Counted from the stretch's first letter, positions 1 to 12,445 are shown. The stretch is DNA of 64,000 nucleotides from Chionoecetes opilio (GCA_016584305.1 JACEEZ010024128.1:1-64000); one strand, 5' to 3'. Numbers and translations are program-made. The notes: a model not told the origin generated them from the letters alone.

Positions 1-559
1 ATTTAAAACCTATTTTGAAAAAAAAAAGGGGGGGCAACGTTTTTTAATTGTTGGGGTTTATAAAAAAAACCCTGGTAATAGAACCCCACCATACGCAAGT
101 ATCGCTGAAAAGATCGGGTGTAAAAGATCTTGGAGTGGGGGTGAGCCCAGCCCCCGACCAGGAAAAAATGTATTAAAGCTAGAAATGGGCTAAATTTTGT
201 TAGGATTTTTTTACCAGAATGTTAAAATAAAAGTAGGGAATTTTATTTAAAGCTTTATTGGCTTTTTGTCAGACCTCACCTAACATGCTTCGTTTTGGTC
301 TCCATATTACGGATGGATTAGCCTTGTTGAATCATTGCAAAAGAGGGATCACCAAAAAAATTTAAAAGGTGCAACTTTTTTTAGAGAAAATTGAAGTTTT
401 TTAAATTTACCACTGAGAGACGCAAAGAAAGGGGGCGATCTGATAGAAGTTATAAGTGGTTTAAAGGGAAATAAAGGAAAGGTGGGAAAAAAGTTTCTTA
501 CGGCTAAAAGGGGTTCCCATATACATGAAGTTGTACATAAACGCAAATGATTTACCTTC

Positions 560-1080
560 ACCATTTAGATCTAAATTTTGTTTTTTTGGGGGGAAGGGAC
601 TTTTTCTTTTGAATTTTCGCCCTTTTCTTTCAGATTTTTTTAGGTTTCCTTGCACCAGTTTTTTTCCCATTGTTAATATTTTCTGAAGTCAAACTATGGG
701 GGGGAGAAGACTGATCCCCAAACGTTTTAAAAAAGCGATTTTTTATGATGGAAGGCCGTGTCACACGAGCGATTTTTCCAGCATTTTTGGGTATTTTGGT
801 ACCAAAAATGCCCGTAGGGGGTGGCAAAAAGTGCGCTGTTGTCACAGGGCGTTTCGGCTACGAGCATCTTCTACCAGAGTAGCAAAGATCTGTATTCTTC
901 TATTTTAGCTACTCTACTTCTAGGCATCTATAAACTGCCCTTTCCCCTTTTTGAACCAAAACCCTCCACATTTCCCCGTTTTATAGTAAAAACCACGGGG
1001 CCCTTTAAAAATTTTTTATAAACTTTTTCCTTCTTTACTTCTCAACAACCCAAAAAAAATTAAAATATATTAAATATAAA
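560..1080. repeat. Long direct repeat, copy A1
   Basis: This block matches 3975-4520 in the same orientation. Shared landmarks in order are TTTTCGCCCTTTT, TTAGGTTTCC, GTTAATATTTT, CCAGCATTTTTGG, GTGGCAAAAAGTG, TTTAGCTACTCT and ACATTTCCCCGTTT. The copies differ by many small indels. It is probably a dispersed element of unknown class; no terminal inverted repeat or coding motif was found. Confidence 0.7.
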
Positions 1081-2319
1081 AAAAAATATAAATAACACGA
1101 TGTACATATTGTCAATTTAGCCCGGGACAGTGATAAATAATACATTTTTTTTTTAATTGATGTTTTTTTCCCAAAAAAAACATTAAATGGTAAGATAGAT
1201 GCTACTTTAATAGAGATTAACCCCCCATGTTTTTACAACATTCCACTCGCTTTGGCATAGATTCCCCAAGTTTTGAACCATGTCTGCTATTTTTTTCTTT
1301 ATGGTAACACCTTAATAACAGCACAAATCACTTCTGCACGTGAACAGCGTCTTTCTCGATTCTAATTTGATTATAGCCCATAGATTCTCAAGGGGGTTTT
1401 AAGGAACCCCCCAAGGCCAATCTAGAAGGTTAGTCCACTTTCTTCAAGAAGGTGCGCTTTTTTTTTCGGGAAGTATGGCACGGAGCGAATCCTGCTGGAA
1501 ATGCCGCCTCCATCAGGCAAGCCCCTTTTGCATCACAGGAAGCAAGTGAGCCCCAGGACTCCCTTTGTATTTATCCCCCTTTTCCCAAAAATCCCTAACT
1601 TTAAATACCCACGAGGCATGGACCCTTTTGTTATCAGTAGAATAGTTTTTTTTTAAATATCTAGTAGTATGGACCTAAAACTGAATATATGTATGATGGT
1701 TATTCTTATCCTTTTAAAATGGATTTTGAAGGCCCTTTTAAATGGGCACGGGGGTACACTTGCCCCCCAAAATTCAAAGTGACAACATGCATGTAAATAC
1801 TACGCCTTTTATGTATTATACAGGGTACATATAAATCTTTCCTTTTTCAACCTGTATTATTATAAGCAGCGTCTTTAAAGAAATTACATATTTTTTGTAT
1901 AAGAAGTAACGAACTTAAAAAAAAAAAATATAAATCTCCTCACAAATTTGAAGTAATTACCCCCTAAAAAATATTAATATCAATATAAAAAAATAGAAAT
2001 GATAATATATGCCGCAGCCACCATTTTTGGGCTCTTCACCCAAAAAAATATCATCACAAGGGGCTGGTTTTGTTATATGTCCTAATTTCGTTTGTATACT
2101 TGCCCTTTTTCTTTTCTGAGTCAGAAAACATCTTTAAACTAAATTTTAGAGTTTTTTTTATGTATTTGCGCCCTCCACCCCACCCTAGGCATCGCCTTTT
2201 TTTGACAGCTTAACTCTTTAAGTACGTCATCAATCTCCACGCAAAAACCCAAAAACATGATGCCAGTCGTAGGTTTTTTGCATGGACTTTTAGGTCTCTG
2301 AATGCGGCCCCTGGCTGTC

Positions 2320-2530
2320 GGCCAGTGTTCCCAACTAAAACACTCATTTTTGGTCATAAAAACCCTACAGAAACCAGAATATCCCTACGTGTCCCTACTA
2401 CATTCCGATACTCCACGCCTGTCCCTACATGAAATAAACAAAATGTTAAACAAAAAATGCTTTTTTTTTTATTAAGTGCAACCTTAGGGACCAATTAATA
2501 ATGATAAAAAAAATGTTTATTTTAAATTTT
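2320..2530. repeat. Direct repeat, copy B1
   Basis: Shares with 3540-3735 the ordered words CTACAGAAACCA, CCCTA-CGTGTCC, AAAATGTTAAA, AAATGC and TTAGGGACC. The repeated 'CCCTACGTGTCCCTA' motif is a short internal repeat. No coding capacity. The GC-rich block lies between the two copies. Confidence 0.6.
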
Positions 2531-2549
2531 TAAACGGGATAATTTAAAA

Positions 2550-3470
2550 ACGGACGTGGCAGTGCGGTCCCACTCCTTTCCGACACCGGAGTTGGTCCAC
2601 GGAAATGGAAAGATGGGAGTTCGTTCGGGTGCTGGGTGCAGGGTCTGGAGTGCTGGAACGGTGACCGGGTGCAATGGGGCCCGAGGAGGAGGTGCATGTG
2701 GTGGGGGTTTTGGTTGCGGGGGTGGTTTTCGAAAGAGGTATTATCTTAAAAGGTTCAGGGCACCATTTGTCGAAGCATAAAAGGGAGCCCGGGGTAGCAG
2801 CAGTTTTCCCTTGGAGGAGCTGGGCGGAGGGGTTTGCCGGGTGGGGGGCAGGAGTAAAGCGGCGGTGCGTCAGGAGAGAGGCGGTTGAAGCAGATTGCCC
2901 CTTGCCTTGGAGAGTGGTTCGAAGCAGCTTCACGATTTATCACGGGGCATAGTTCCCCTCCTGACGAAGGGCGAGGAATGGGTTGGCCATGCCGTTAAGG
3001 GTGGGGCATGACTCAGAAAATAGCACAGAGAGGGCGGGCAAAAAAAAAAAGCTTAAAAAAAAACCCTAAAAAAACGACTGCCAAAATTAGGCAGAAAACA
3101 AGCTACCTGACGGGGGAGGATGGAAACTCGCCCACAACTATCCTACGCGTCAGGAGGGTTAAACGGGCCGCCGTTAAAGGGGCGCGTACCAGCCCTGACG
3201 CGCCCCTTGGGGGACTTAACCAAACCCCTATCGAGTCGCTGCGGCCCCTCTCCACAGACCTTTCCAGTACCCCTAAGGGGCCAACTCATGTAAGGGGCCC
3301 ACGCCCCCAACCTTCAGGGTTCGCCATGGGGTCTGTGAAGCGACTCTAAAAAGGGTAGAGGTGCTGGCAGAAATCGGAAACACCGGGCCAAAACTTTCTA
3401 CGGGTGGGAATGCCCTACTGCAAACGAGGTGAACACAGGCGAGCGTTCTCTCTCACCGAGGGGTCGGGGA
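2550..3470. other. GC-rich block between the B direct repeats
   Basis: This block is clearly richer in G and C than its surroundings and has open frames of 70-130 codons on both strands, including a Lys-rich one at 3008-3349. None shows a motif I recognise. A local inverted match pairs GAGTCGCT near 3233 with AGCGACTC near 3340. It could be the body of an unidentified element; coding status is unknown. Confidence 0.35.
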
Positions 3471-3539
3471 AGACTAAACTTCATTAAAGGGTTTTTTGTA
3501 CGCGGGCGTGCGGGGTTTTGCCTACCTTTAAACCCATTT

Positions 3540-3735
3540 TTTGGTCCAAATATCTCTACAGAAACCATAAAAATCCCTAACGTGTCCTTCGTACAATCCA
3601 ATATCCCCGCCCTGCCCCCTACATAAAAATTTAAAAAAATGTTAAAAAAAGAAATGCACATAGCACGTATTTTTTGTTAAAGGCAATATTAGGGACCTTT
3701 AAATGATGATCAAAAATGTTATTATTAACGAGTTA
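3540..3735. repeat. Direct repeat, copy B2
   Basis: Second copy of the B repeat, same orientation as 2320-2530. With B1 it brackets the GC-rich block at about 2550-3470, which could be the interior of an element with direct terminal repeats, but I found no supporting protein motif. Confidence 0.55.
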
Positions 3736-3974
3736 AACTTTGACCTTATCTTAATTCTTCCTTACTAGTCCCATGTGAATATCTATACAGTAAAGGAAAT
3801 GGAAAAAGGGTGTCCACTGTTCTCATTGTACAATATTTAATATGAAGGAAATGGCGAAAGGGTTACCCGCTCATCATTCACAATATTGTTAAATTGCCGG
3901 AGAAAATTTAAAGGTGGTTCCAAAAACCTAAGTTATACTGAACCCCTAAGTGACTTCCTTCAGCCATTTAGATC

Positions 3975-4520
3975 TGAACGTTGTTTTTTTGGGGGAGACT
4001 CGTCTTTTTTTGAGTTTTCGCCCTTTTTCTTTCAGTTTTTTTTTTAGGTTTCCTGCACCATCTTTCCTTTGTTAATATTTTTAAGTCAAACACGGGGGTA
4101 GAGTACTGTCCCCACAAACGATTAAAACAGCTGATGTTATTGTGTAGGCCGTTCACACGGCGTTTTTCCAGCATTTTTGGTTTTTGCTCCCAAAAGATCC
4201 CCATGGTGGCAAAAAGTGGCGTGTTGTACACGGCGTTTGGGCTACGAGATCTTCCCCCAGAGTGGGAAAGTCTTTTCTTCTATTTAGCTACTCTGTTTTT
4301 TGCTGGCATTTATGAAATGTCCTTCCTTTCCATTTCCCTTGATAACCTAAAAAAACCCCCCAAAAACCTTACTTGTAATCCTAAATAAAAAAAAAAAAAA
4401 CCATATGTATCACATTTCCCCGTTTCGTGTAAAACCACGCACCCTTTTAAATATCTGTTTTTATCAACCTTTTCCGTCATTTTCCTCATCAACAACTCAA
4501 ACTTAACTATATATCTAAAT
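3975..4520. repeat. Long direct repeat, copy A2
   Basis: Second copy of the block at 560-1080, same orientation, about 3.4 kb downstream, with the same ordered landmarks and many indels. Together with the B pair (2320-2530 and 3540-3735), the order is A1-B1-B2-A2, so this is not one simple tandem duplication. Confidence 0.7.
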
Positions 4521-5194
4521 CAAAAACGAAAAAAATATTAAAAACACGCATTTCCCCATATCTATCCGTGTCTTGTAATATAGAGTTAAAAACCTATTTA
4601 TTTATCCCCCTACTCTACCAAACATTTTATTTTCCCCCCACTCATCTTTTTGTTCTCCCTCATCTACCATATTACTAATTACCTACAAAATCATACAGCT
4701 ATTTTCCCTATTCAGACTTTTTTTTCCCTAAACATATCACAAAAGATGCTAAAAACCCTTCTTGCCACCCAAGATTTTTCATTTTTTTTTCACTGCAATG
4801 TGTATTCGTACTCTTCGTGGCGTCGGCTGCCCCGAGTTTAAAACAAGATGCCGTACTGGTGGCAAGAGAAGAACTGCGTGATCCGCTTTTGCTACCAAAA
4901 TTGCCGGTTCAGGCGTAAAGGGTAAAAAATCCCAAAAAGTCCCGGAAAAAAAAGTGTCCGTGTGACATACCTTTAGTGATCATCCCTAAATACGGCCCCC
5001 TAAAAAAATAGGGCTCCATAAATACGCGTTGAAATACGTCTTCTGCGGTTTTTTTTTTTTTTCTCGAAAAAAAAAAAAGTGGAGACTTTAAATCTTGATA
5101 AATAAATCATTTTGTTTATTTATTAAAATTTGGGGTGATACCATTCAAAAGTATTTTGCCTGGGCGTCCCAACCCCCTACGCCCTTAAACTTTG

Positions 5195-5830
5195 TCAAAA
5201 GTTCCCCCGCTATGGGGTCACCTTGTCGTGGTGGCGGGGCTTAAAACCGGGGTCACGGCCCACCTACTCTGGCGGCCTGCCTGCCATTGGGGGGGTTCGG
5301 TGGCCGTCGGCCTGTGGACCAAGCCCCCCCCCTTCGTCCGGGGAGGTGGACCTTCCGTGATGTCGCCTTTAGTTTCCCCCCCCTTTCTCTCCTTTCTTAG
5401 GGCATTCAAAGCCCGGTGAGCCCTTCTCTTCCGCCCTCACCCCTTACCCTTTTAAAATTTCACGCCCCGCTCCCACGTGTTTGCCGTGGGGGCGTCCCGT
5501 ATATTCCCCGCGCCCCCCCTCTATCGGGGAGTTAGTCCACCGCGGGGGGGTTGTTTTTCCCTTCGGTGGGAACACGCTCCTTTGGGGGGGGTTTGGGGTA
5601 GACGGGGGGCCCAGTGGGCCCCGCTGGATCAATCGGCTGGTCATGCTTTGGTAGGGCCAAGCGGGAGGTTCCCTGGTGGCACCGCTGGGTCCCGCGCTGC
5701 CACCACACCGGGCAACCGAAGCGATATTTCCCCGCTACCCCGGAGCTGTTGGGTGAGGCCTTCCCCCAACAGACAGTTCCCCTTGTTGCCACCCCCTGCG
5801 GGGGGTGGGGCGGGGGGAAAGTGAAGGAAT
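5195..5830 (+). other. LINE 5' leader
   Basis: GC-rich stretch opening with a CACCTTGTCGTGGTGGCGGGG box just upstream of ORF1. It has long overlapping open frames on both strands, as expected of GC-rich sequence with few stops, and none is convincing. The LINE's internal promoter should lie here by analogy with I-type elements; this is inference. Confidence 0.45.
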
Positions 5831-7480
5831 TTTTTGTTTTATGTATAACCAAAAAATTTCCCCCGGCTGCCTCTCCCCCGACGTCCGCTTTCCTCGACTC
5901 TCCATTGGATCCCTCAATTGCCCTTGGCCCCTTTTTCCGGGCCCCGGGCGTGGCACAAAGCGGGCGCCGCCCCTTCCTCCTCGTTTCCCCCGGTGGCGTT
6001 CCCCACTTTAAGGGACCGGCGGGATTGAGAGACGACCCTGGCCCTCGGGGAAACTTCTACTTGGACACCGTTTTCTGCCCAACGTGTCCCAGGGCCTTGA
6101 CTTCGGCAATACATGTATTTTCATGGCTTTTTTGTGGTTCGCCGCATCCCATTATTTTTGATGAAATGGACGAACAAAAGGTGCTACATAAATTTTGCTG
6201 CAGCAGTGATGCTTTCTGCTTTTGAGGAAACCCAAAAATGGAAATTTGGGGCGAGACATTACAGAGCCGAAATCATTCGCTCTGTAAATTTTTGGAGACG
6301 ACCCTGATCTACATCCCCAACACTTTTGAGAAAAATCTACATCTACCCCCCTGTCCGCCATAGCCCTACCCCTACTTGGGACGGGTTTTTTTAAGGAAAG
6401 TGGTCAAATTTTTCCTTCGGGGGTTCTGGAAAAATAAAAATTTGGATGATCCCCCGGAAAGGGCCCCCTGAAACGGGATGGGGGGGGGTTTTAATCCGAG
6501 CCCCAAAGGGCCTTACTCAGGGTCGGGTGCTCTTCCACATGCCGATCACCGAAGACAGCTTTTTGATACCATCAAACCCCTCCAAAATCTAAAACCACAA
6601 AGGCGTAACTACTACGACCTCTTTTAGTTTTCGGAGGGAGACATCCCAAACAGTGCCCGGAAAAAGTTCAAAGGTCAAGGTCAGAGGGAAAAAAAACATG
6701 ATATTATCACTTTCACGGATCAAGTCTCCCCTTTCCCTCAGGATCGGTCCCCAGTCTCTAAAGAAAAAGCCTTTATCGACCGCCCTATGCGTGCTAGAGT
6801 GCTACAGCTTTGGGCACGGCAAAAATTTTTTTGGGAAATCCCCTCCCCGCCGTGGTCGATGCTCGGCGTTTGGTTCCTCCACAGCTACTGTCCGTCAACT
6901 CCCCACTGCTTCCCTCCGTGTGTCACCCACCGATTCTCGACGTGTGGGGGGCTTACAAAATTGAAGAAACACCTTTATTTTGGCCCAAACCCCCAATTTT
7001 TTCATCTTGGGAGCGCCAGAAGAAAAACTTTTCCCCCAGGGAAAACAGGGGGGGGAGGAAGCAGGACCCAGCTCCGCGATGGCGTCTTCTTCTAAGACCC
7101 CAATCACCTCCCGCTTCCCCCACAACATTCTCTTAAAACCCCAACCCATCCATCCCAATGAAGAATAAGTTCTCGCTACTGCCGTTGATTCTGTGGTCTT
7201 CTACTCCTCTCATAATGGCCTCCAACCACCTCTCGTGTTGCTGCCGCCAAAGGAAAAAAAACAATAGTGACCCCCCCTCTAAGAGGTCCCAAAAAGCCAT
7301 CCTAAAAAAAGTCCGAAGCGAACCGCAGTTCCAAAGGGGCCTTAGAGTCAGTGGGCGTCCCCCCGGCTAAAATTCAAATTTCTGAGCAGGAGGGGGTGGG
7401 CTTGCTACGTACACCTACTGATAGGTGTGGGAGTACTAACGGACTCCCAAATCCCCCGCCCCCTTTTCCCCCCCTAAAAC
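5830..7480 (+). pseudogene. LINE ORF1 (gag-like, zinc knuckles), frameshifted
   Basis: ORF1 of I-clade LINEs is a nucleic-acid-binding gag-like protein that packages the element RNA. The clearest part is a CCHC-type knuckle region around 6790-6960: a Cys followed by FGHGK, then RRGRCSAFGS, then a degraded second knuckle ending near YKIEE. Downstream pieces LGAPEEKLFPQGK and GGEEAGPSSAMA (about 7000-7080) and VRSEPQFQRGLRVSGRPP (about 7310-7370) match the usual C-terminal part of such proteins. The pieces lie in different frames, with breaks every 30-90 bases. The N-terminal half (about 5830-6700) is too damaged for a domain call, so its start is approximate. It lies directly upstream of ORF2. 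Confidence 0.65.
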
Positions 7481-7499
7481 GGCTAGCGACACAGCTCAA

Positions 7500-10400
7500 A
7501 AACCGCTGATGGCGAAAGGGGTCATACAACCTAGGGGCACACAAACGTTATACCATGTGATAAGCAAACTTCAAGCCCCCCGTCGGGCTATAGTAAACCT
7601 AGAAGTGGTAAATCTTGTCAGTAATCGGCACTTTGGTGGGAAACGGTTCTACTACGGGCCCCGGGGCCTCGATGAGAACCCCCATTTCACCACCGGATTA
7701 AACAAAAAGCCAAACCCACTCTGGGAATGTCGGAAAAATAGTTTTTCCATCTTTACAACACAGAAAAAAAAATGCTGGGCTTTCAAATAGGCAGCGTCCC
7801 AAGCCATAAGGGCCCCTTGCATCATCTTCCGCACGAAATAACATCTTCAAACCCCAATGGAAAATTCGTGGATTACGTGCAAATTGGGAAGAACTTCCTT
7901 TTCATCAAAGATTGGACCCATAAATTTCTGTTTACAAGAACAAAGATGGGCAGGGGAAAGGGTCTCTGCCCCACAGGTTTTATACCCGTCCACACACCAC
8001 CTCCGCAGGTGGTGGCTTTAGTGTGGTTGTGGCCTTTTCCATCGTCGGGGGTCCCCTTAACTGTCATCCCGCTGCAATACCCTTGCAGGCTGTAGCAGGT
8101 CGTATCCATCGCACAAGACCTACACTGTTGCTCAATAATCTACCTCCAAAACGACTACCTTCCAAGATCTTGGGATCGTATCCGCCAGCTTCCCCGCCAT
8201 TTTTTTTTCCTTGGAGACATGAATGGGCGGCATTTCCTGTGGGGGGGAAATTTCCCCCGAAATCGTCGCGGTGATTTCTGTAATATTATAGAGGCAAAAA
8301 AACTTAAAATATTAAACAGGGAGAAGCAACCATTTCTTTTCTCAGACGGGAACATTGACTGCTATTGACCTATCCTCGGGAGTCCCCAGGGCGCCCTCGA
8401 TTCTATGGGGGTGGCCGATTCTCTTCGGGGGGTGCCATTTCCCATCTACTTAAAGCAGTGTCCTCGCCCCCCTTCCCCATGTCTCCCCAAAAGGGGCCTT
8501 TCTCGGCAACTGGAGGGCTTTCAAAAGGTTTGTGTTTTTTTAACATCATATAGATACTTTCCAAAAAAACATGAGGCCCTAATTATGTGTCTCGAAACCA
8601 TTTTCAGCCTCGCTGACTCCCCCCCCCCACATCTGGGGTCTTTTTTTCTCCCGACCTGTTTCCCTGGGGCCAGGCTGTACGGCACGAGGAGTCCCCTCCC
8701 GCCGTGCTAAAAGCAAAAATCTCGCGGCCAAATTCAGTAGACCTAAAAAAATCTTTTTTACAGGTCAAGATGATACCACGGGTTTTTGAAAGAGGCTCGA
8801 TCCTTTGGAGGCTTATATAAGTACGATCTGTGCATCTACCCCGGTGTCCAGGTTTGGAAAAAGTGGGAAAAAAAAGGGGGTTTTATCCCCTCCCTCCCCT
8901 CCAGTTCTACGTTAATGGAGCCCGGGCAATCCCTTACTGTAGCAGAGGAATTTTCTTCCCCTTTTTGTCAGGGGGGGACCCGACCTTGGTCTCCAAATCT
9001 GGGACAGACTGCGACAAGAACAGAGAGGATAGATTTTTCATCCGGGCGGGGAATCTTACAAGTTCTTTTTACACCTCGTGGCTATGTCAAACCATTTAAA
9101 GGGTTAGCGTGACCTTCCCCGGCCAAGATGGTTTCCATATGCGTGCTCTGTCATCTAAGAATGAGGCCTAGTTCTTGTTAAACATCTTTAAAAGGATCTG
9201 GGGCGAAGGAATTTCCCAAGTAGCTGGGGTTGGGGGTGGGGATCCCCATCCCTAAGCCTTGGGAAGGCCATCACACCCACAATTTCCGGCCCATATCCCT
9301 AACTTTGTGGGTGTAAGTTATTCGAAAAATGGTAATGTCGACTTGTATGGTTTTTGGAAGGGAAAAAAATTTTTCTCCCGTTTCCATGTGGATTTTTAAG
9401 CACCTTTAAAAGGGAAACGCTTTTTTCCTTAAGTCATCCTATGCGGGGCATTCGCCTCTCGACAACACCATGTGACCATATTTTTCGACCTTTTAAAAGG
9501 CTTACGACACGGCTTGGAGACACGGTATATTGCAATCTCTGTATGAGTTTTGGGGTAAGAGGTCGTTGCCTGTTCCTGTTTGCCTGTTCCTCCCGAGTTT
9601 CCTACCAACCGGGGTTCTTACGTTCGATCGCAACATACTTTTCTGAAAAACCCCTTCAGGGGGCATCCCCCAAAGGGACGTCTTGATGTAGCTCTGTTCG
9701 CTGTGGCCATCAAAGGTTTTTGTTGTGTATGCCAGAAGGGATTGTTTGGATGATTTATCAATCTCTTTTGCTGCTTCCCGGGGTTTGGTTGCAGAGAGAG
9801 ATTCAAAATTGCTATTGATAAAGGGTTTGTGAATGGACGACGAATCGTGGCTTCCGGTTTTCTCCAACGAAGACTGTAGCGGTTTTATTTTTTTCCCCGA
9901 ACCCCTGGGATTTTATCCCACCCCCGACCTTATCTTTACGATAAGAGAAACCCTGTAGGGAAGACTAAAGATATACCCCGGGTTTTTTGGATCATTTTTT
10001 ACAATAGACTGACTTGGGTACCCCACCTTCGTCCTCAAGACGACTGTCCCCCGGCCATGGATCTACTGAAAGTCCTCTGCCACCACTGGGGGGGTGATCG
10101 CGCTACACTCCTCTTTTTTCACCGCTGCTTATCCTTTCGAAGCTTGAAATGGATGTGAAGTGAACCCTTTCCCCCCCCTTGCCACACCCACTCGACTGCG
10201 GATGCTGGGGTTTGGTTTCATCATGCTGGTGTCCGTCTGGCAACCGGGGCGTTCAGGTCCTCCCCCCAATCTATTGGTGGGTGCTGGTTCCCCCCATTTG
10301 GTCTTCAACGCACCCTCCGTTAAGTGTTTGGATCGCCTCCAAAGCCTCCTGACTCAAAAGCTTGCCGTGCTGTTCTTGTGATTTAGGACGCAACTTTACC

Positions 10401-11410
10401 AGGGGAAGAAGCTTACCAAAGCCCCTTGTTTTTCCCATTGAAGCTATAGGGACGCTATCCTTCCCTGTTTTACGGGTCTGCCCGATAGGGCCCACGACAG
10501 TCGGTCCATGGCTTCTCCCAGAAGTGTTTTTTGCAAAAGCCTTCCGCTCTCAAAAGGTCTTTACCTCCTCAGGCTGAGCGTGCCCCTTTTTAGACCCCTT
10601 TTGAACATCAAGTTCGGGCCCCCTCTTTATGATGGTTTTCCCAAAAAAGAGAAGGGTTGGTTACGGTGTCGTATTCCCATCGTTTAACAAAGGCGTCGCC
10701 TTCCCAAATGTTTCTCTGTTTTTTCGGCTGAAATAAGTGCTATTTTATATGCCTCATATATTTTTTCCCTTCCGGGTGTTTCTTTTACTTTTTTAGTGAT
10801 TCTTTTAGGTCTTCAAACCTATGAATTTTAAAATCTCCCCATCCCTGGTCAAAGCCATCCTGGATGGCTTTATCTGCTAAGAGGGGAGGGGCCCGGGCGG
10901 TCAGCTTTTGTTTGGGGACCGGCACATGTAGGTGTTGCCGGGAATGGGGCGAGCCCTTGCAAAGCTAGCTAGAAGACCCTCATCACATTTTGGTGCCGGC
11001 TACGGACCGCCTCAGCAATCCTAGATAGTTCAAAAATTTGGGAGGGGAAAGTTTTGGGTTACTATAGGGAAAAAAAAACTGCGCACCCCGCCAAAGTACG
11101 AGGACTGGAGCTACTGCGGGCTCTCCCGGGGATGGGGACTGCCTTGGGCCCATTGCGTATTGGTCCCACTCTATATACTCTGGGGGTTCCCATGGAGGTG
11201 GGCCCCCCTCCCTTTCTGTGATGATTGTTTGGGCCCCCTTAAAATGTCGGCACTTGCTGGTCAGTGTCCCCGTCTTGGGGGGCCTACGTGTGCAAATTTT
11301 TTTCCCGGTGTCGCGGGGCGGACGGGGGCTTACCGTCCCCTCCCCCGGGATTGGGAGAGGGTGTTTCTCTCCGGGGCTGAAGTCCATCCCCTTTTTTGAG
11401 AAGGCTGGCC
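7500..11410 (+). pseudogene. LINE ORF2 polyprotein (EN-RT-RNase H), frameshifted
   Basis: Would nick target DNA and reverse-transcribe the element RNA. Endonuclease: GLRANWEEL near 7870-7905, PCPTGF-like text near 7970, FLGDMNGRHFLWG at about 8200-8245 and ADSLRG...FPIYLKQ at 8412-8458. Reverse transcriptase: FFDLLKAYDTAWR near 9482-9522, the PLQGGIPQ loop near 9650, the catalytic Asp pair as LDDLSISFAAS (Asp codons 9749-9754), RLTWVPHLR near 10010, and PTRLRMLGF...LLVGAGSP at 10187-10290. RNase H: PAHVGVAGN near 10920. C-terminal tail: CDDC, then ...LAGQCP near 11215-11270. The order and roughly 3.9-kb length fit an intact ORF2, but no frame stays open for more than about 130 codons. This is typical of a fossil or of uncorrected long reads. 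Confidence 0.8.
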
Positions 11411-11615
11411 TTCCAAAAAAGTTATATGCTTTTAATATTCACTTATTTTTGTTTTTAATGTAACCTTTTTTTTTTATGTATTTTGTTTTTTTAAATATTT
11501 TTTTTATTTATCTTAATTTTTTTTTTTTAGTTTTACTTTTATGTATCTTTGTAAGCAGGCGTCAATAACCCGCAGTTGCGGACCTTAAAATATATATAAA
11601 TTTAAACAATCAAAG
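11410..11615 (+). other. LINE 3' UTR and tail
   Basis: T-rich 3' UTR following the ORF2 stop. It contains GCAGGCGTCAATAACC and ends in an A-rich tail of AATCAA-like words. The same UTR occurs at about 19785-19975 and starts at about 63930, so it marks the 3' end of the family. Confidence 0.7.
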
Positions 11616-12419
11616 TCAAAAGTCCCCACTTTAGGGACTATCCCCCGGTTTTCAACACGCCCTTCACGCCCAGACCTTTCCTTTGTTATAAAAAAAACGT
11701 CTGTTGTTAGTCATGAAAAAAAGGAAAAAATAACTGAATATACCCAAAGAGTTAGTGGACAAGGTACTAAACAGGGCAAACTATAAGGTTTTTTAGCACT
11801 AAAAAGGTCTATGGGACCCAAATTCAATAAAATGACTTTTTGGGCCTGAAGGGGGTTAAATTGTAGAAATGATGTAGAAAAATCATTCCCCCCGCTAGAT
11901 TTTTTCCCCAGCTTACTTCTGCATCATTAATCAATTATTATTGTATTAATTATTATAATATTATTAATTAGCATTACTAAACGAAAATCGATAACCCGCA
12001 GCGTAATGCGCATCACGCGCGCATCGTAAAGCCCAGCGTGGGCGGGCCTTTAGAGGGCCGCGGTTTCACAGGCTTGCTGTATGTGCGCAGTAAAGAACTG
12101 CAACATTATATTTTTCTTGGATTCAGTGGTTACAACGGCATAAAGAGGCGACCCCTGTATATACTATGAATACTGAATTATGCGTTATATTTAATAATAT
12201 AATAATGAATAGTACATACAATGATTTATGGAACTGTCGCCGATGGGAATTCTCGCCGAAACACCAACTTAGAACTCTCGCCGACTTTGGAAATGTTAAC
12301 CTAACCTGGACATTGGCACCTAATTTAAAACCAACTGATCAAGCTAACTATAATTTCATCCCTGAATGCAAAAACGGGGGTAAAACTTGTTTAAAATGTA
12401 TATATTGGGTCCTGTAATA
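11616..12419. other. Spacer between LINE tail and piggyBac, no gene
   Basis: Noncoding spacer repeated at 19976-20879. It includes an AT-rich stretch (11930-11990), a GC block (GGGCGGGCCTTTAGAGG near 12040) and, at 12232-12263, one arm (GGAACTGTCGCCGATGGG...) of an inverted repeat whose partner lies just beyond the other side of the piggyBac, at 19366-19396. This suggests that the piggyBac landed inside an older repeat. Confidence 0.6.
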
Positions 12420-12445
12420 TTAACCCTTATACTGCCGAGCTGCCT
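12420..12445. repeat. piggyBac left terminal inverted repeat
   Basis: Begins TTAACCCTTATAC and continues into GCCGAGCTGCC. It pairs with the reverse complement of 19318-19344. The TTAA target is intact. Confidence 0.8.

Larger units (their letters stand above)
1..5190. other. Unresolved repeat-rich DNA, no recognisable gene
   Basis: No open frame here resembles a protein family I know. The DNA is AT-rich with many stretched A, T, G and C runs, plus a GC-rich block near 2550-3470. Two pairs of long direct repeats lie inside it and are listed separately. The open frames are short, overlap on both strands and carry no motifs, so I treat them as chance. The segment ends where the 5' end of the I-clade LINE begins. 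Confidence 0.6.
5190..11615 (+). mobile_element. Near full-length I-clade non-LTR retrotransposon (LINE)
   Basis: About 6.4 kb with the domain order of RNase H-bearing I-clade LINEs: GC-rich 5' leader (from about 5195), ORF1 with zinc knuckles, then ORF2 with apurinic-type endonuclease, reverse transcriptase, RNase H and a C-terminal Cys/His motif. A short 3' UTR ends in an ATAAATTTAAACAATCAA-like tail near 11610. The length suits a complete element, but every domain is split among frames by single-base indels, mostly in homopolymers, so it is either dead or badly sequenced. The 3' part (from about 11240) is also present at 19605 and 63690. The clade call rests on the RNase H plus the Cys/His tail; a related RNase H-bearing clade is possible. 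Confidence 0.85.

Noticed and set aside
5477..6225. Overlapping long Pro/Gly/Arg-rich frames on both strands
   Set aside because: GC-rich LINE 5' region with few stop codons; no motif, and real ORF1 signals lie further on and are frameshifted.
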